44,341 nt of DNA. Origin: Pirellulaceae bacterium (GTDB lineage: Bacteria; Planctomycetota; Planctomycetia; Pirellulales; Pirellulaceae). The stretch lies in the NCBI GenBank assembly GCA_028281725.1, contig JANQJJ010000137.1, forward strand, positions 1 through 44,341, given 5' to 3'. Numbering within the stretch: position 1 is the first letter of the stretch; each line of letters starts with the position of its first letter. Positions 19,162 to 27,535 of the stretch are shown here, piece after piece. The position numbers and the translations under genes were made by a program. The notes beneath the pieces are model-generated. The model did no database searches, had not been told where the DNA came from, and saw only the letters and a program-made list of their open reading frames with translations.

Positions 19162-19836
19162 CTAGCCGGGAACGAGTCGGTGATCTTCTAGTCGCATCTG
19201 TTTGGATGCCTGGCTGGCAACCCAGTCGCTGTGTGTGACCACGGCCAGAATCGCTCCCTCGCGGCGTGGTAAATCGAATAGCAACTCAGTAATCCGCTGA
19301 GTATTGTCAGCATCCAGATTTCCGGTGGGCTCATCGGCCAACAACAGCTTGGGACGATTGAGCAACGCGCGCGCCACGGCAACTCGTTGGCGTTCGCCAC
19401 CACTAAGCTGACCTGGTAGGTGATCTTTGCGCTGCGACAATCCGATATCACGAACTAGTGCATCGGCGCGCTCGACCAGCTCCGAACTAGGGTTCTCCGT
19501 GGCCAGCGCCGGCAGCAGCACATTTTCGGTCACCGAGAGTTGTGGTAGCAGGTGATGGTCCTGAAAGACAAATCCGATGCTTTGATTGCGGAATTCGGCC
19601 AGCAGTTTTGCCGACAGCGAGAATGGATTGACGCCGTCGAGTTCGACCTGTCCGGCCGTCGGTCGGTCCAGCGTTCCGAGTATGTACAACAACGTGGATT
19701 TGCCACATCCACTCGGGCCAACGATCGAGAGATTCTCTCCGCTGGAGACTTCCAAGTCGACATCCCTCAGCACGCTGAGGGTCTCTGCTGGTGAGATGAA
19801 CTCTCTACAAAGTCCTTTGACGACGAGTTTGGGCAT
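19162..19836 (-). CDS. ABC transporter ATPase, LolD/MacB type
   Basis: From the ATG at 19836 the protein has 224 residues, the normal LolD length; an upstream TTG frame to 19875 is less likely. Walker A is GPSGCGKST (40-48), the Q-loop glutamine is in GFVFQDHHLL (Q92), the signature is LSGGE (144-148), Walker B is LLLADEP (164-170) and the switch His is at 202. GFVFQxHHLLP and ADEPTGNLD are typical of the subgroup that pairs with FtsX-like permeases. It is co-transcribed with the 1245-residue permease. Confidence 0.95.
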   Translation of the reverse strand: MPKLVVKGLCREFISPAETLSVLRDVDLEVSSGENLSIVGPSGCGKSTLLYILGTLDRPTAGQVELDGVNPFSLSAKLLAEFRNQSIGFVFQDHHLLPQLSVTENVLLPALATENPSSELVERADALVRDIGLSQRKDHLPGQLSGGERQRVAVARALLNRPKLLLADEPTGNLDADNTQRITELLFDLPRREGAILAVVTHSDWVASQASKQMRLEDHRLVPG

Positions 19837-20079
19837 ATGGCGTTCTGCGGGGCTAGAGTGTGACGGAACGTGCAAGGCTATTCAATAATGTCGCCGAATG
19901 CTTGTCAACGCGCCCGCCTGATCCTCGGCGGGCGTCGCAGGGCGATTCGGCCGCGCTGGCCATCGCGTGACGATGGGTTCAGTGAACTTCAGCCTGTTGT
20001 GGTTAACCGAAGGGACTAAGCATCGCGGTGGGAAACAACGTTCCTGTCTGAAAGATCCTGAGAGGAATCGGTACAGGCA

Positions 20080-20640
20080 CTATGCGTATTGGACCTCCGC
20101 GATTTTGAATAAGGTCTCCACTTTGCGAAAACCGAATCGCTCGTAGAGGCGAATGGCGGAAGCGTTTTGAACCGTAACTTCTAAATGGACGAAGTGACAA
20201 CCAGCACGTCGGAATCCGGCCAGGGCATGGATCAGTAACGCTCGACCGAGGCCCAGTCCCCGGAAATCGGGATGAACGCCCAAGTTTTGGATGGCACCTT
20301 CGCGTGGAGTCGAAAACAAACCCTGCACCGTGCCACAAGGTTGGAGGCTGGTGGAGAACTGAGCATCGCGGCATGCTAGCCAAGTTGCCTGAGGCACGAA
20401 GTTGTTTCGGCCTGTGATCTCGCGCATTAAATGGCGACAACCATCGAGGTCGCCCAAACAAGGAAAAACGTGCGCGTCAATTTCATCGCGAAAGCTCTCA
20501 CACTTGACTTCTGCATGTCGATTGAGCAATCGCGGAGCCCAAGGAAGAAGACGAAAGCCGTCAGGTATTGGAATCGTCTGAGTTGGCTCGCGGTCGAGCT
20601 TCAATTCCATGCGATATCGCTTGAAGTAGGTGACGGCCAT
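20080..20640 (-). CDS. GNAT-family N-acetyltransferase
   Basis: From ATG 20640 the product has 186 residues; the frame continues 10 codons further upstream to a TTG, which I reject. The acetyl-CoA motif A is at NLGVHPDFRGLGLGRALL (RGLGLG at 127-132), followed by the C-terminal NASAIRLYERFGFRKVE, a standard GNAT ending. The N-terminal half (YFKRYRMELKLD, FRLLPW, SFRDEIDAHVFPCL) is more variable and presumably binds the acceptor. The acceptor is unknown. The next gene upstream on the same strand is the SpoU methyltransferase. Confidence 0.9.
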   Translation of the reverse strand: MAVTYFKRYRMELKLDREPTQTIPIPDGFRLLPWAPRLLNRHAEVKCESFRDEIDAHVFPCLGDLDGCRHLMREITGRNNFVPQATWLACRDAQFSTSLQPCGTVQGLFSTPREGAIQNLGVHPDFRGLGLGRALLIHALAGFRRAGCHFVHLEVTVQNASAIRLYERFGFRKVETLFKIAEVQYA

Positions 20641-20706
20641 GGTGTACCCAGGAAGAAGCCAGAATGACAAGTATCCGACAAAATCTACCCGTTCAAATCC
20701 GCAGGG

Positions 20707-21561
20707 TCAAATAAATGTCCCTCCCTGGCGGACCGCCTCGTAAAGGGTGACGGCCGTGCTGATTGACAGGTTTAGGCTATCAGCGGCTCCCGACAGGGGA
20801 ATTTGAAAAGAACGAACGTTCTTCGATTCCCAATCCGGCCCCAGCCCATGGGCCTCGTTCCCGAAAACGAGGGCTCCCCCGCCACGGAAGTCACACTGCC
20901 AAAGGCTCGATTGCCCGTCGACCCTGGCCGTAAAGATCGGCAGTTGCCGTGTGTTGCACAGGGCCATGAGCTCTTGGCTCGAGGCGATAGCAACTGGCAA
21001 GGTAAAGACCGTTCCACGGCTGGCTCGAATGGTGTTGGGGTTGAACAACTCGCACACCGGATCGGTAAGCACCACTGCATCGACGCCACAGGCGCTGGCG
21101 GTACGCAAGCATGCGCCCAAATTGCCAGGTTTTTCCGTTCGGTCGAGTACTAGCAGCAGGCTCTCATCCCGCAGAACGACGTGTGAAAGAGCCAGCGAAG
21201 GTGTCTTGGCAACGGCTACCGGCGACTGACCTAGCTGGCCGTAACTCAGCCGCGCTAGAATCTCCGGAGATACACACTGCAACGACTGCTGCCGGGCGCG
21301 TGCCGGCAGTTGCTGGGCCAGTTCGAGTTCACTGCCCAGGGCGAAAAAAATGGCCTCTATCTCAACCTGGTTGGCGATCGCCAAGCTGATTTCTTTGAGA
21401 CCATCGATCAGAAAACGAGCGGTCTTCCGACGTACCGAAGAATCGCGCAGCCGGAGCGTCTGCTTCACCCGCGGGTTTTGAAAGCTATAGATTGTTGGCA
21501 AGGGAGATTTCGCTCGGTGGGACTGACAAATAACGGGAGATTCAACCTGGCTTGCTGCCAC
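20707..21561 (-). CDS. SpoU/TrmH-family RNA 2'-O-methyltransferase
   Basis: A 284-residue protein with the N-terminal RNA-substrate-binding domain (about 30-115: NPRVKQTLRL, ARFLIDGLKEI) and the knotted SPOUT domain. Motif 1 is EKPGNLGACLRTA (143-155), motif 2 FGNEAHGLG (233-241), motif 3 IPLSGAADSLNLSISTAV (254-271). These form the deep trefoil knot that binds SAM. Members methylate ribose in rRNA or tRNA; which residue cannot be told. The start is GTG at 21561, with GGAAGGGAAG just upstream as a strong ribosome binding site. Confidence 0.93.
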   Translation of the reverse strand: MAASQVESPVICQSHRAKSPLPTIYSFQNPRVKQTLRLRDSSVRRKTARFLIDGLKEISLAIANQVEIEAIFFALGSELELAQQLPARARQQSLQCVSPEILARLSYGQLGQSPVAVAKTPSLALSHVVLRDESLLLVLDRTEKPGNLGACLRTASACGVDAVVLTDPVCELFNPNTIRASRGTVFTLPVAIASSQELMALCNTRQLPIFTARVDGQSSLWQCDFRGGGALVFGNEAHGLGPDWESKNVRSFQIPLSGAADSLNLSISTAVTLYEAVRQGGTFI

Positions 21562-21780
21562 TGGAGCTTCCCTTCCAGAAAGCCGTAATTGGCATAATCG
21601 TTACATTCAACGTGCTAACTGGCCGTGTTCATCGATTTGGCTGGTCGAGGCAGTATGGGGTTCACGATCAAAACGACAAGTATTTAGACGATTCTAGCGA
21701 GATTTTCGACGTCCCAAGTTTCAGTATCGCCCTTCGGGCCGAAGCCAGGGACGTTCGCAGCATCAAGGAACGTTAGCAGC

Positions 21781-22281
21781 ATGCAGAGCCACGTGAACCC
21801 ATATCTCCAGCAGGAAGTTCTTTCGGCCTCCCCGAGCCGTCTTCGGTGGCTACTGATCAAGCGAGCTGAAGAACTCTGTGGAGTTGTATCTCAGATGTGG
21901 GCTGACGACCAAGTCGATCAAGCAGACCAGTGGCTTCTCCGGATTCGAGAGATTTTAGGCGAGTTGCTTGGCGGGGTTCAGGATGCGTCTCATCCGGTCG
22001 GCAAGACAGTCGCCGATTTCTACGTGTTTCTCCTGCAGTTGGTCTCTGAGGTAGAACAAAAACGGTGCCCAGATCGTTTGGCCACCTTGCGCGAGCTGTT
22101 GGGTATCGAGCTCGAGACTTGGCAGCAGGTCCTCGACCAAGGCGGCAGCCAGTCGGCCTCTCCACTGGAAACACCTCCGAGAAATCCGGGAGTTGCGGCC
22201 CCTGCTCCGCTGATGCCGATCTCCCGTAGTGGTTCGTCTTCCGAAAACGAGCTTGGCGGTTCATTCAGCCTGGAAGTCTAG
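21781..22281 (+). CDS. fliS: Flagellin chaperone FliS-like protein
   Basis: A 166-residue protein. The first 120 residues follow the FliS four-helix pattern: NPYLQQEVLSASPSRLRWLLIKRAEEL, then a second helix with IREILGELLGGVQ, ADFYVFLLQLVSEVEQ, and a last helix ending LETWQQVLDQ. FliS binds the disordered C-terminus of flagellin in the cytosol and stops early polymerisation. The C-terminal 45 residues form a Ser/Pro/Gly-rich tail that FliS usually lacks. No other flagellar gene is in the window, so it stands alone. AGGAA lies 11 bases before the ATG. The call rests on pattern, not on a catalytic motif. Confidence 0.72.
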   Translation: MQSHVNPYLQQEVLSASPSRLRWLLIKRAEELCGVVSQMWADDQVDQADQWLLRIREILGELLGGVQDASHPVGKTVADFYVFLLQLVSEVEQKRCPDRLATLRELLGIELETWQQVLDQGGSQSASPLETPPRNPGVAAPAPLMPISRSGSSSENELGGSFSLEV

Positions 22282-22316
22282 GCATGCTCTCCTGAGGTCC
22301 TCCCGCGCTGGAAGGA

Positions 22317-22520
22317 CTACTTCTGCTCCCGAAAGGTCGTCCAAGCCATATAGGCTAGGCCACCTGAGCTGACCATGAAAATGATGTCCATGGTAATGCT
22401 GGCATAGCGAAAAGGTGCCATTGCCACGAGGCCACTGAGCCCGAGGACCAGGTCGAGAAGGAATATGAGAAAGACCAGGCTGGCAATCACCAACCCGATC
22501 AGACACAATGCTTTTGGCAT
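22317..22520 (-). CDS. Small two-helix membrane protein
   Basis: I do not recognise a named family. The ATG at 22520 has AAGG 9 bases upstream and gives 67 residues; a GTG at 22556 gives 12 more but has no ribosome binding site. Two TM helices are evident, at about 5-30 (Leu/Ile/Val-rich with one Asp) and 35-58, then a basic tail, TFREQK. It sits alone on the minus strand, convergent with fliS and divergent from the class V enzyme. Confidence 0.62.
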   Translation of the reverse strand: MPKALCLIGLVIASLVFLIFLLDLVLGLSGLVAMAPFRYASITMDIIFMVSSGGLAYMAWTTFREQK

Positions 22521-22654
22521 CAGCCAACCTTTTGGACTTGCGGCAGACGAGTTCACTGCGATGACTTTTTAGAGTGACGACTCTTCACTTTAACAGCCTC
22601 TGCGCATGGGGAGCCCAGAAGCTGTCGGTCTCGTGATGTGCGGCACTTGCGTAG

Positions 22655-22660
22655 TATAAT
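22655..22660 (+). promoter_or_regulatory. Possible -10 element upstream of the class V PLP gene
   Basis: Perfect TATAAT about 195 bases before the ATG of the class V enzyme. No good -35 is seen at 16-18 bases. Low confidence. Confidence 0.22.
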
Positions 22661-22853
22661 CCAAGGAAACTAACTGTCACCCATGTCCCCCATTTATCCT
22701 GATTTGCGGACTGTGCTATGAGATTCTCAGGGCCGACAACCGGAAAAATAGTAACAGCTGGTTCACAACTGTGCTAGCTATGCGCCAGAAGTTTGCTGCC
22801 CAATGATAGCCCATTTAACTCCGGTGAGCTGCGCCGAGCGTCTAAGGAGTAGG

Positions 22854-23996
22854 ATGCCGGTCTCGGCAAAATATGCCTATTTTGACCATGCCGCAGTAGC
22901 CCCATTGCCGGATGTCAGTTCGGCGGCGATCCGGGCCTATTCGGAGCAGGCCAGCCAACATGGTGACGTTCAGTGGCCTGCTTGGTCGGCAGGGGTGGCG
23001 CGATTGCGGGAGGCCGCAGCCGAGTTGATTCATGCATCGACGGACGAAATCGCGCTCGTCAACAACACCACTCAAGGCATCAATTTGGTTGCCGAAGGGT
23101 TTCCCTGGAAATCGGGCGACAACGTCGTTGTGCCGGAAAACGAGTTTCCGTCCAACCTGTTGCCCTGGAGAAATCTGGCCCGTCGTGGAGTCGAGCTCCG
23201 GCTGGTGAAGATTCCCCCTTCGGGGGTAGTCGACCTGGATGCCGTGAATCGGGCACTCGATGCCAAGACACGCATGATCGCCGCCAGCTGGGTTGGCTTC
23301 GCGAGTGGCTATCGGTCCGACGTGGCCGCGCTCGCCGAGCTAGCGCACTCGCGCGGTTGTTTGCTAATGCTCGACGCGATCCAGGGGCTGGGAGTCTTTC
23401 CGTTGGATGTGCAGACCACGGGAGTCGATTTCGCGTGTGCTGACGGTCACAAATGGATGTTAGGTCCAGAGGGGGCTGGTGTGCTTTATGTCCGGCTGGA
23501 GCATTTGAACCTGCTCGAACCACTGGGCCTGGGCTGGAATAGCTTGTCAGCGAAGGCATTCGAACCGGCCTCGTCTAAGCTCAAGGCCAACGCGGCTCGA
23601 TACGAGGGAGGTTCCGCCAATATGGCCGGCATGCTCGGACTGAAAGCCAGTCTCGAATTGTTGCTTGAGCTGGGTGCCCAGCGTGCCGATAGCCCGCTTG
23701 CTCAGGCGATCCTCGAGAATGTGGCCAGCTTGGAAGCGCGGCTCAGCGAAGCAGGTTTTCAAGTTCACCTGCCGGCGAGGGAATCACGAAGCGGAATCAT
23801 GGGCGTGACTTGGCCGGAAGCGGATGCGATGGGAGAGCAGGCTTATCGGGCCGCGCGAAAACACTCTCTGGGACGCGGTGTCGTTTCGAGCGTCCGTGGT
23901 GGCCGCTTGCGGATCAGCACCCATGCTTACAACAATGAAGAGGACATCGGGCGGCTAATCGATGCCTTGTTGGAGTATCGGCGGCAGGGCGTATGA
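22854..23996 (+). CDS. Class V PLP-dependent aminotransferase-fold enzyme (no desulfurase Cys)
   Basis: I chose the ATG at 22854 (380 residues), because AGGAG lies 4 bases before it; an in-frame ATG at 22803 lacks a site. Fold-type I motifs are present: YFDHAAVAPLP near the start, NNTTQGIN (about 71-78), the ring-stacking Asp174 in LDAIQ, and CADGHKWML with Lys200 binding PLP. In SufS/NifS enzymes a C-terminal loop carries the catalytic Cys; here the loop reads GVVSSVRGGRLRIS and has no Cys. So it is probably not a cysteine desulfurase; an isopenicillin-epimerase-like or lyase activity is as likely. Its stop overlaps an ATG in the coaD frame. Confidence 0.85.
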   Translation: MPVSAKYAYFDHAAVAPLPDVSSAAIRAYSEQASQHGDVQWPAWSAGVARLREAAAELIHASTDEIALVNNTTQGINLVAEGFPWKSGDNVVVPENEFPSNLLPWRNLARRGVELRLVKIPPSGVVDLDAVNRALDAKTRMIAASWVGFASGYRSDVAALAELAHSRGCLLMLDAIQGLGVFPLDVQTTGVDFACADGHKWMLGPEGAGVLYVRLEHLNLLEPLGLGWNSLSAKAFEPASSKLKANAARYEGGSANMAGMLGLKASLELLLELGAQRADSPLAQAILENVASLEARLSEAGFQVHLPARESRSGIMGVTWPEADAMGEQAYRAARKHSLGRGVVSSVRGGRLRISTHAYNNEEDIGRLIDALLEYRRQGV

Positions 23997-24061
23997 ACAC
24001 GCGACCAGCGGGTTGGGCAGCGCCAGACGAAGCATCCGTCAGATGGACATTAGGCAGATCT

Positions 24062-24565
24062 ATGACAAAAAAACCGCGAGTTGCTGTCTACACGGGCTCT
24101 TTTGACCCGGTCACGTTGGGACATTTGAACGTGATTGAGCGAGCGAGCAAGTTGTTCGACGAGTTGGTCGTGGGGGTCGGCATCAATACAGAGAAGCAAT
24201 CGCTTTTTTCTCCTAGTGAGCGAGTCGAACTGCTGGAGGAAGTGATTGGTGATTTCACGAATGTCCGGGTGGCGACCTTTTCCGGGTTGGCGGTCAGTTT
24301 CGTCAAAAGCTGCGGCTCGCAAGTTATGGTGCGCGGCGTCCGGCCGCTGACCGATATCGCGGGTGAGTTCACCATGCTGATGGCCAACCGGCAGCTGGAC
24401 GAAGATATTGAGACCGTTTTTTTGATGGCCGATGAGAATTACTCGCATGTCTCGAGTTCTCTGATCAAGCAAATCGTCCTGTTAAGCAATGATGAGATGC
24501 TGTCACGGTTTGTGCCGAAGAAGATTATCGGACCACTGCGCAAGAAAATGGCCGACAACGCGTGA
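24062..24565 (+). CDS. coaD: Phosphopantetheine adenylyltransferase
   Basis: From ATG 24062 the protein has 167 residues, the standard CoaD length. An in-frame ATG at 23993 overlaps the previous stop and would add 23 residues of non-family sequence. The nucleotidyltransferase motif TGSFDPVTLGH (11-21) carries the T-x-G-H signature, RGVRPLTD (91-98) binds the pantetheine arm, and SSSLIK (131-136) contacts ATP phosphate. The enzyme makes dephospho-CoA from 4'-phosphopantetheine and ATP, the penultimate step of CoA synthesis. Confidence 0.97.
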   Translation: MTKKPRVAVYTGSFDPVTLGHLNVIERASKLFDELVVGVGINTEKQSLFSPSERVELLEEVIGDFTNVRVATFSGLAVSFVKSCGSQVMVRGVRPLTDIAGEFTMLMANRQLDEDIETVFLMADENYSHVSSSLIKQIVLLSNDEMLSRFVPKKIIGPLRKKMADNA

Positions 24566-24590
24566 CCCGTTGCTTGGTAACCAAGGTTCA

Positions 24591-24624
24591 GGAGCCTCTC
24601 TGAGTCCGGCTCGATGGAGGCTCC
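24591..24624 (+). repeat. Inverted repeat across the start of the class III aminotransferase gene
   Basis: GGAGCCTC at 24591-24598 pairs perfectly with GAGGCTCC at 24617-24624, leaving an 18-base loop. The ATG at 24614-24616 sits at the loop/stem border. A second small palindrome, CTTGGT-A-ACCAAG, lies at 24573-24585, between the coaD stop and this hairpin. Confidence 0.6.
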
Positions 24625-25996
24625 CCGACAAACGAAGAACATCCCCATCAAACCTCGGAATGAAAACTGGCTGAGCCGCTTTCGACGTGTTTCAGCGCGG
24701 GCAGCGGATCGGCGGCACGACCCGACGTTCGGTCCGGTATTCGTGCGAGGCAAGGGGGCGCGACTCTGGGATGTGGAGGGCAACGACTACATCGATCTGA
24801 CCTGCGGTTACTCAGCATCGAACTTCGGTCACGCTTATGAGCCCCTGGTTTCAGTCGCAGAGCAGCAACTGCGGCAGCTGACGCATTTGACGGGCGATTT
24901 GCACGTTGGAAGAGTCACGTTGGCCGAACGGCTGGTCGAGGTTTGCCGGTTTCCGTCTCAGTCGAGCAAGGTGGTCTTTAACGCAACGGGTGCTCGAGCT
25001 GTGGAAACGGCTTGGAAGGCGGCTGTTTCGTTCAGAGCCGGTCGCCTACTGTCACTTCGGCCTGGATTTCATGGGCGATCGATCGCGACAGCGGTACTGA
25101 GTGATACGGCCGAGATATCCGAGCCGCTGATAGATCGAGAGCAGTTTCAGGTTTGGTCTGATCGCGACTATCCGTACTGCGCCGTCTGCCCATTGGGGCT
25201 GAGCTATCCGAGCTGCAGCGTCCGCTGTGCCGATAGGCTGCTGGAGTACATCCGAACCAATTCGCATCAGCTCTCGGCAGTGGTGGTTGAGCCGGCTCTG
25301 GGGGCGAGGGGGTACGTGTTTCCGCCGGCGGAGTTCTTTCGGCGTCTGCGAGCCGTCACCCGCGACGCGGGAGTGCTGCTGATTGCCGACGAGATTCAAA
25401 CCGGGCTGGGGCGAACCGGCGATTGGTTGTGTTCTCAGGCCGACGGCTGGCAGGCTGACTTGGTGGTCCTGGGAAAGAGTCTCGGTGGCGGCATGACTCC
25501 CATTGCGGCGACGATCGGTCGCTCCGATGTGCTCGATAGTATTCCTCCGGGCGCCGAGTCGGAGACGTTCGCGGCCACTCCTTTTGCCTGTGCCATCGCT
25601 CTGGAGGTGCTTCGGCAACTGGAGGTGGCGGGCGGTATGGCGCGTGGAGTCGAGATAGGACATGCGATCCGAAGTTCGCTGAAGGCGAGATTCTCGGACT
25701 CCCGCCTCCACGCTGCGTTGGTCCGAATCGAGGGTGTCGGAGCGTGCTGCGTCGCCGAGTTCGCCGATGCCAGCGGCCAAGCGGAGCACGACAGGCAAAG
25801 CTTAGCGCGGCTGTTCACGGAAGCTTGCATGCGGCAGCGTCTCCTAGTTCACTTTTCCGGGCCTCTCAAAACTCGTGTGGTCCTGTTGCCTCCCCTGACG
25901 ATGACCGACGAAGAGCTGGAAACAGTTCGGTGGCGGCTGGGCCAGAGTGTCGCCGAGTTTCAGCAGGCAGTCAGTGCGAGCCGAACGGGCAGCTAG
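24614..25996 (+). CDS. Class III PLP-dependent aminotransferase
   Basis: A 460-residue fold-type I aminotransferase. Motifs: VFNATGARAVETAWKAA (PLP phosphate cup, about 121-137), LLIADEIQTGLGRTG with Asp259, and LVVLGKSLGGGMTP with Lys288 as the PLP lysine. It resembles ornithine, acetylornithine or GABA aminotransferases; the amino donor cannot be assigned. A Cys-rich insert, YPYCAVCPLGLSYPSCSVRC, carries Cys at 189, 192, 201 and 205. No Shine-Dalgarno is seen near the ATG at 24614, and an inverted repeat spans it. It converges with the asparagine-synthetase-like gene. Confidence 0.92.
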   Translation: MEAPRQTKNIPIKPRNENWLSRFRRVSARAADRRHDPTFGPVFVRGKGARLWDVEGNDYIDLTCGYSASNFGHAYEPLVSVAEQQLRQLTHLTGDLHVGRVTLAERLVEVCRFPSQSSKVVFNATGARAVETAWKAAVSFRAGRLLSLRPGFHGRSIATAVLSDTAEISEPLIDREQFQVWSDRDYPYCAVCPLGLSYPSCSVRCADRLLEYIRTNSHQLSAVVVEPALGARGYVFPPAEFFRRLRAVTRDAGVLLIADEIQTGLGRTGDWLCSQADGWQADLVVLGKSLGGGMTPIAATIGRSDVLDSIPPGAESETFAATPFACAIALEVLRQLEVAGGMARGVEIGHAIRSSLKARFSDSRLHAALVRIEGVGACCVAEFADASGQAEHDRQSLARLFTEACMRQRLLVHFSGPLKTRVVLLPPLTMTDEELETVRWRLGQSVAEFQQAVSASRTGS

Positions 25997-26077
25997 CGGG
26001 CGACCAGTCGCACCTTGATCGCCGCCGCTTCGCCATCATTGCCGACAATGGGGGCTTCTGATCACGCGCGATCCGCT

Positions 26078-27412
26078 CTAGCAGGCGGCGAATTGCCTCT
26101 GAAACTCTTCGCGGTAGCTAGCTTCGTCCGCTGGAAACAGCTGTTCGAACTGCGCCTGGGTGGTGGCACCCCGTTGGAAGCGTTGCTTCGGGAACACGGG
26201 CATATCCAGACCAGTGACTGCCTGGACGCCCGCCCGCACGACTTGGCCTTTTAAGTCGTAGAGACGCTCGTGCCGCCAGTCGGTCAATTCGATAAAGGGA
26301 ATGCCCTCGGCTACTTCGATGATTTTCGGCAATGCAAAGGGGCTGAAGCCGCGAAAGCCACAGATCCTGGCTGGAGCAAATGAACGCACGTGGCCTCGGC
26401 TTTGGCCGCCGCTATAGATCAACGAGTGCTTGATGGCGGATACTCCCCAGCCTTCCTGGTAGAGCATGGGGTTATTGAGCACGCTACGGATGGTCAACTC
26501 GGGGTTTTCCTCGATCGGATAGTCCTTCAGGTTCTCGTCGCCGCCATCGCCATCGACCAACCAGGTCCAGTCCGGATACTGGTGGCGAATCGCCTGGCAG
26601 AGCGCCAGCCCCATGGCGGCAGCCTGAACATCCAGCGGTTTGTAGTCCTCGATGACCCCCACGGTCTGTCGCCAGTCGACGCTTGCTGCCGGCACATCGA
26701 CCACCTCGAGCAGCATTTCCAGATTCAGCTCTCGCAGGAATTCGCGAGCTTGCTGACCATCGGAGCTTTCGCCGTCAACGGACAGGGTAAACGCCTTGAG
26801 TCGGGCCGGATTCTCTCCTCGCTTCAGCAGCAGGTGGTAAAGAACCAAGAGCACGCTTCCGCTATCGATACCGCCGGAAAAGAGGACGCCGATCGGTTCC
26901 CGCGGGTCCAACAATCCCAGCCAGTGCTGACACTCGTCGGCCAGTGCGCCGATGTACTGCTGTCCAATGGCCGGTATGTCTGCCGGCAGCCGTTCGCGCT
27001 CGGGATCGAAGAATCGCTGTAGCCTTGGATTGGGATCGGGGCAACCGACAAGCTGTAGCTCAAGGACATGGTGCGCCGGTACCATGCGAGTGTAAGACGG
27101 ATGAAACTGGTCGACGAGACCTTCTGACTGAAGTGTTTGCCGGATCTCGTCGATGCGCTCGGAGACGATCAGGCAGGGACCTTCGGCTCTTTTGGCAAGG
27201 AAATAGCGAGTGGGGCGTCCGAGCGATCTGGCCAGATGGACCGTCTTTCCCTGGCGCGCGACGATTGAGAACTGTCCATCTATTTCCGCGACCTGCCGAG
27301 CATCACCCGAGAGCACGCGCCGGTGGGCCTCTTCATAGCTCATGTTGAGAAGAATGTTGTCGGAAGGATCGATTAAATCGATCACACGCTCAATAGTGGC
27401 AGGGATCGTCAT
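26078..27412 (-). CDS. Asparagine-synthetase-like ATPase with degenerate glutaminase domain
   Basis: A 444-residue protein. The C-terminal half is an AsnB-type PP-loop ATPase: GVLFSGGIDSGSVLL (SGGIDS 179-184), then VDGDGGDENLKDYP in the position of the AsnB GDGGDE loop. The first 150 residues resemble a shortened class II glutamine amidotransferase domain (EIDGQFSIVARQGKTVHLARSLGRPTRYF), but the protein starts MTIPA, so the essential Cys2 is absent. It should therefore use ammonia or a different nucleophile, like beta-lactam synthetase. It lies downstream of ugd on the same strand, beyond a 108-residue gene, so a role in modifying uronic acids is possible but inferred. GGAG lies 7 bases before the ATG. 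Confidence 0.85.
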   Translation of the reverse strand: MTIPATIERVIDLIDPSDNILLNMSYEEAHRRVLSGDARQVAEIDGQFSIVARQGKTVHLARSLGRPTRYFLAKRAEGPCLIVSERIDEIRQTLQSEGLVDQFHPSYTRMVPAHHVLELQLVGCPDPNPRLQRFFDPERERLPADIPAIGQQYIGALADECQHWLGLLDPREPIGVLFSGGIDSGSVLLVLYHLLLKRGENPARLKAFTLSVDGESSDGQQAREFLRELNLEMLLEVVDVPAASVDWRQTVGVIEDYKPLDVQAAAMGLALCQAIRHQYPDWTWLVDGDGGDENLKDYPIEENPELTIRSVLNNPMLYQEGWGVSAIKHSLIYSGGQSRGHVRSFAPARICGFRGFSPFALPKIIEVAEGIPFIELTDWRHERLYDLKGQVVRAGVQAVTGLDMPVFPKQRFQRGATTQAQFEQLFPADEASYREEFQRQFAAC

Positions 27413-27502
27413 TAGCCTTCTCCAGCGATAACCAGCAGCTCAGGTTTTAGACGGCAGCACGACCAGGTTTAGACACCTACCTTTTTTCGCCTTGCTGCGT
27501 TT

Positions 27503-27534
27503 GTTGTCCGTACCAAAAAAGATGTTGTCCGTAC
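27503..27534. repeat. 11-bp direct repeat upstream of the asparagine-synthetase-like gene
   Basis: GTTGTCCGTAC occurs at 27503-27513 and again at 27524-27534, a 21-bp period (two helical turns), separated by an A-rich spacer. It lies between the two minus-strand genes. It could be an operator or chance duplication. Confidence 0.4.
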
Positions 27535-27535
27535 T

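Noticed and set aside
21590-21620. A GGCAT-N-TTAC-like sigma54 site before fliS.
   Set aside because: The -12 GC element is missing, so the match is too weak to claim.
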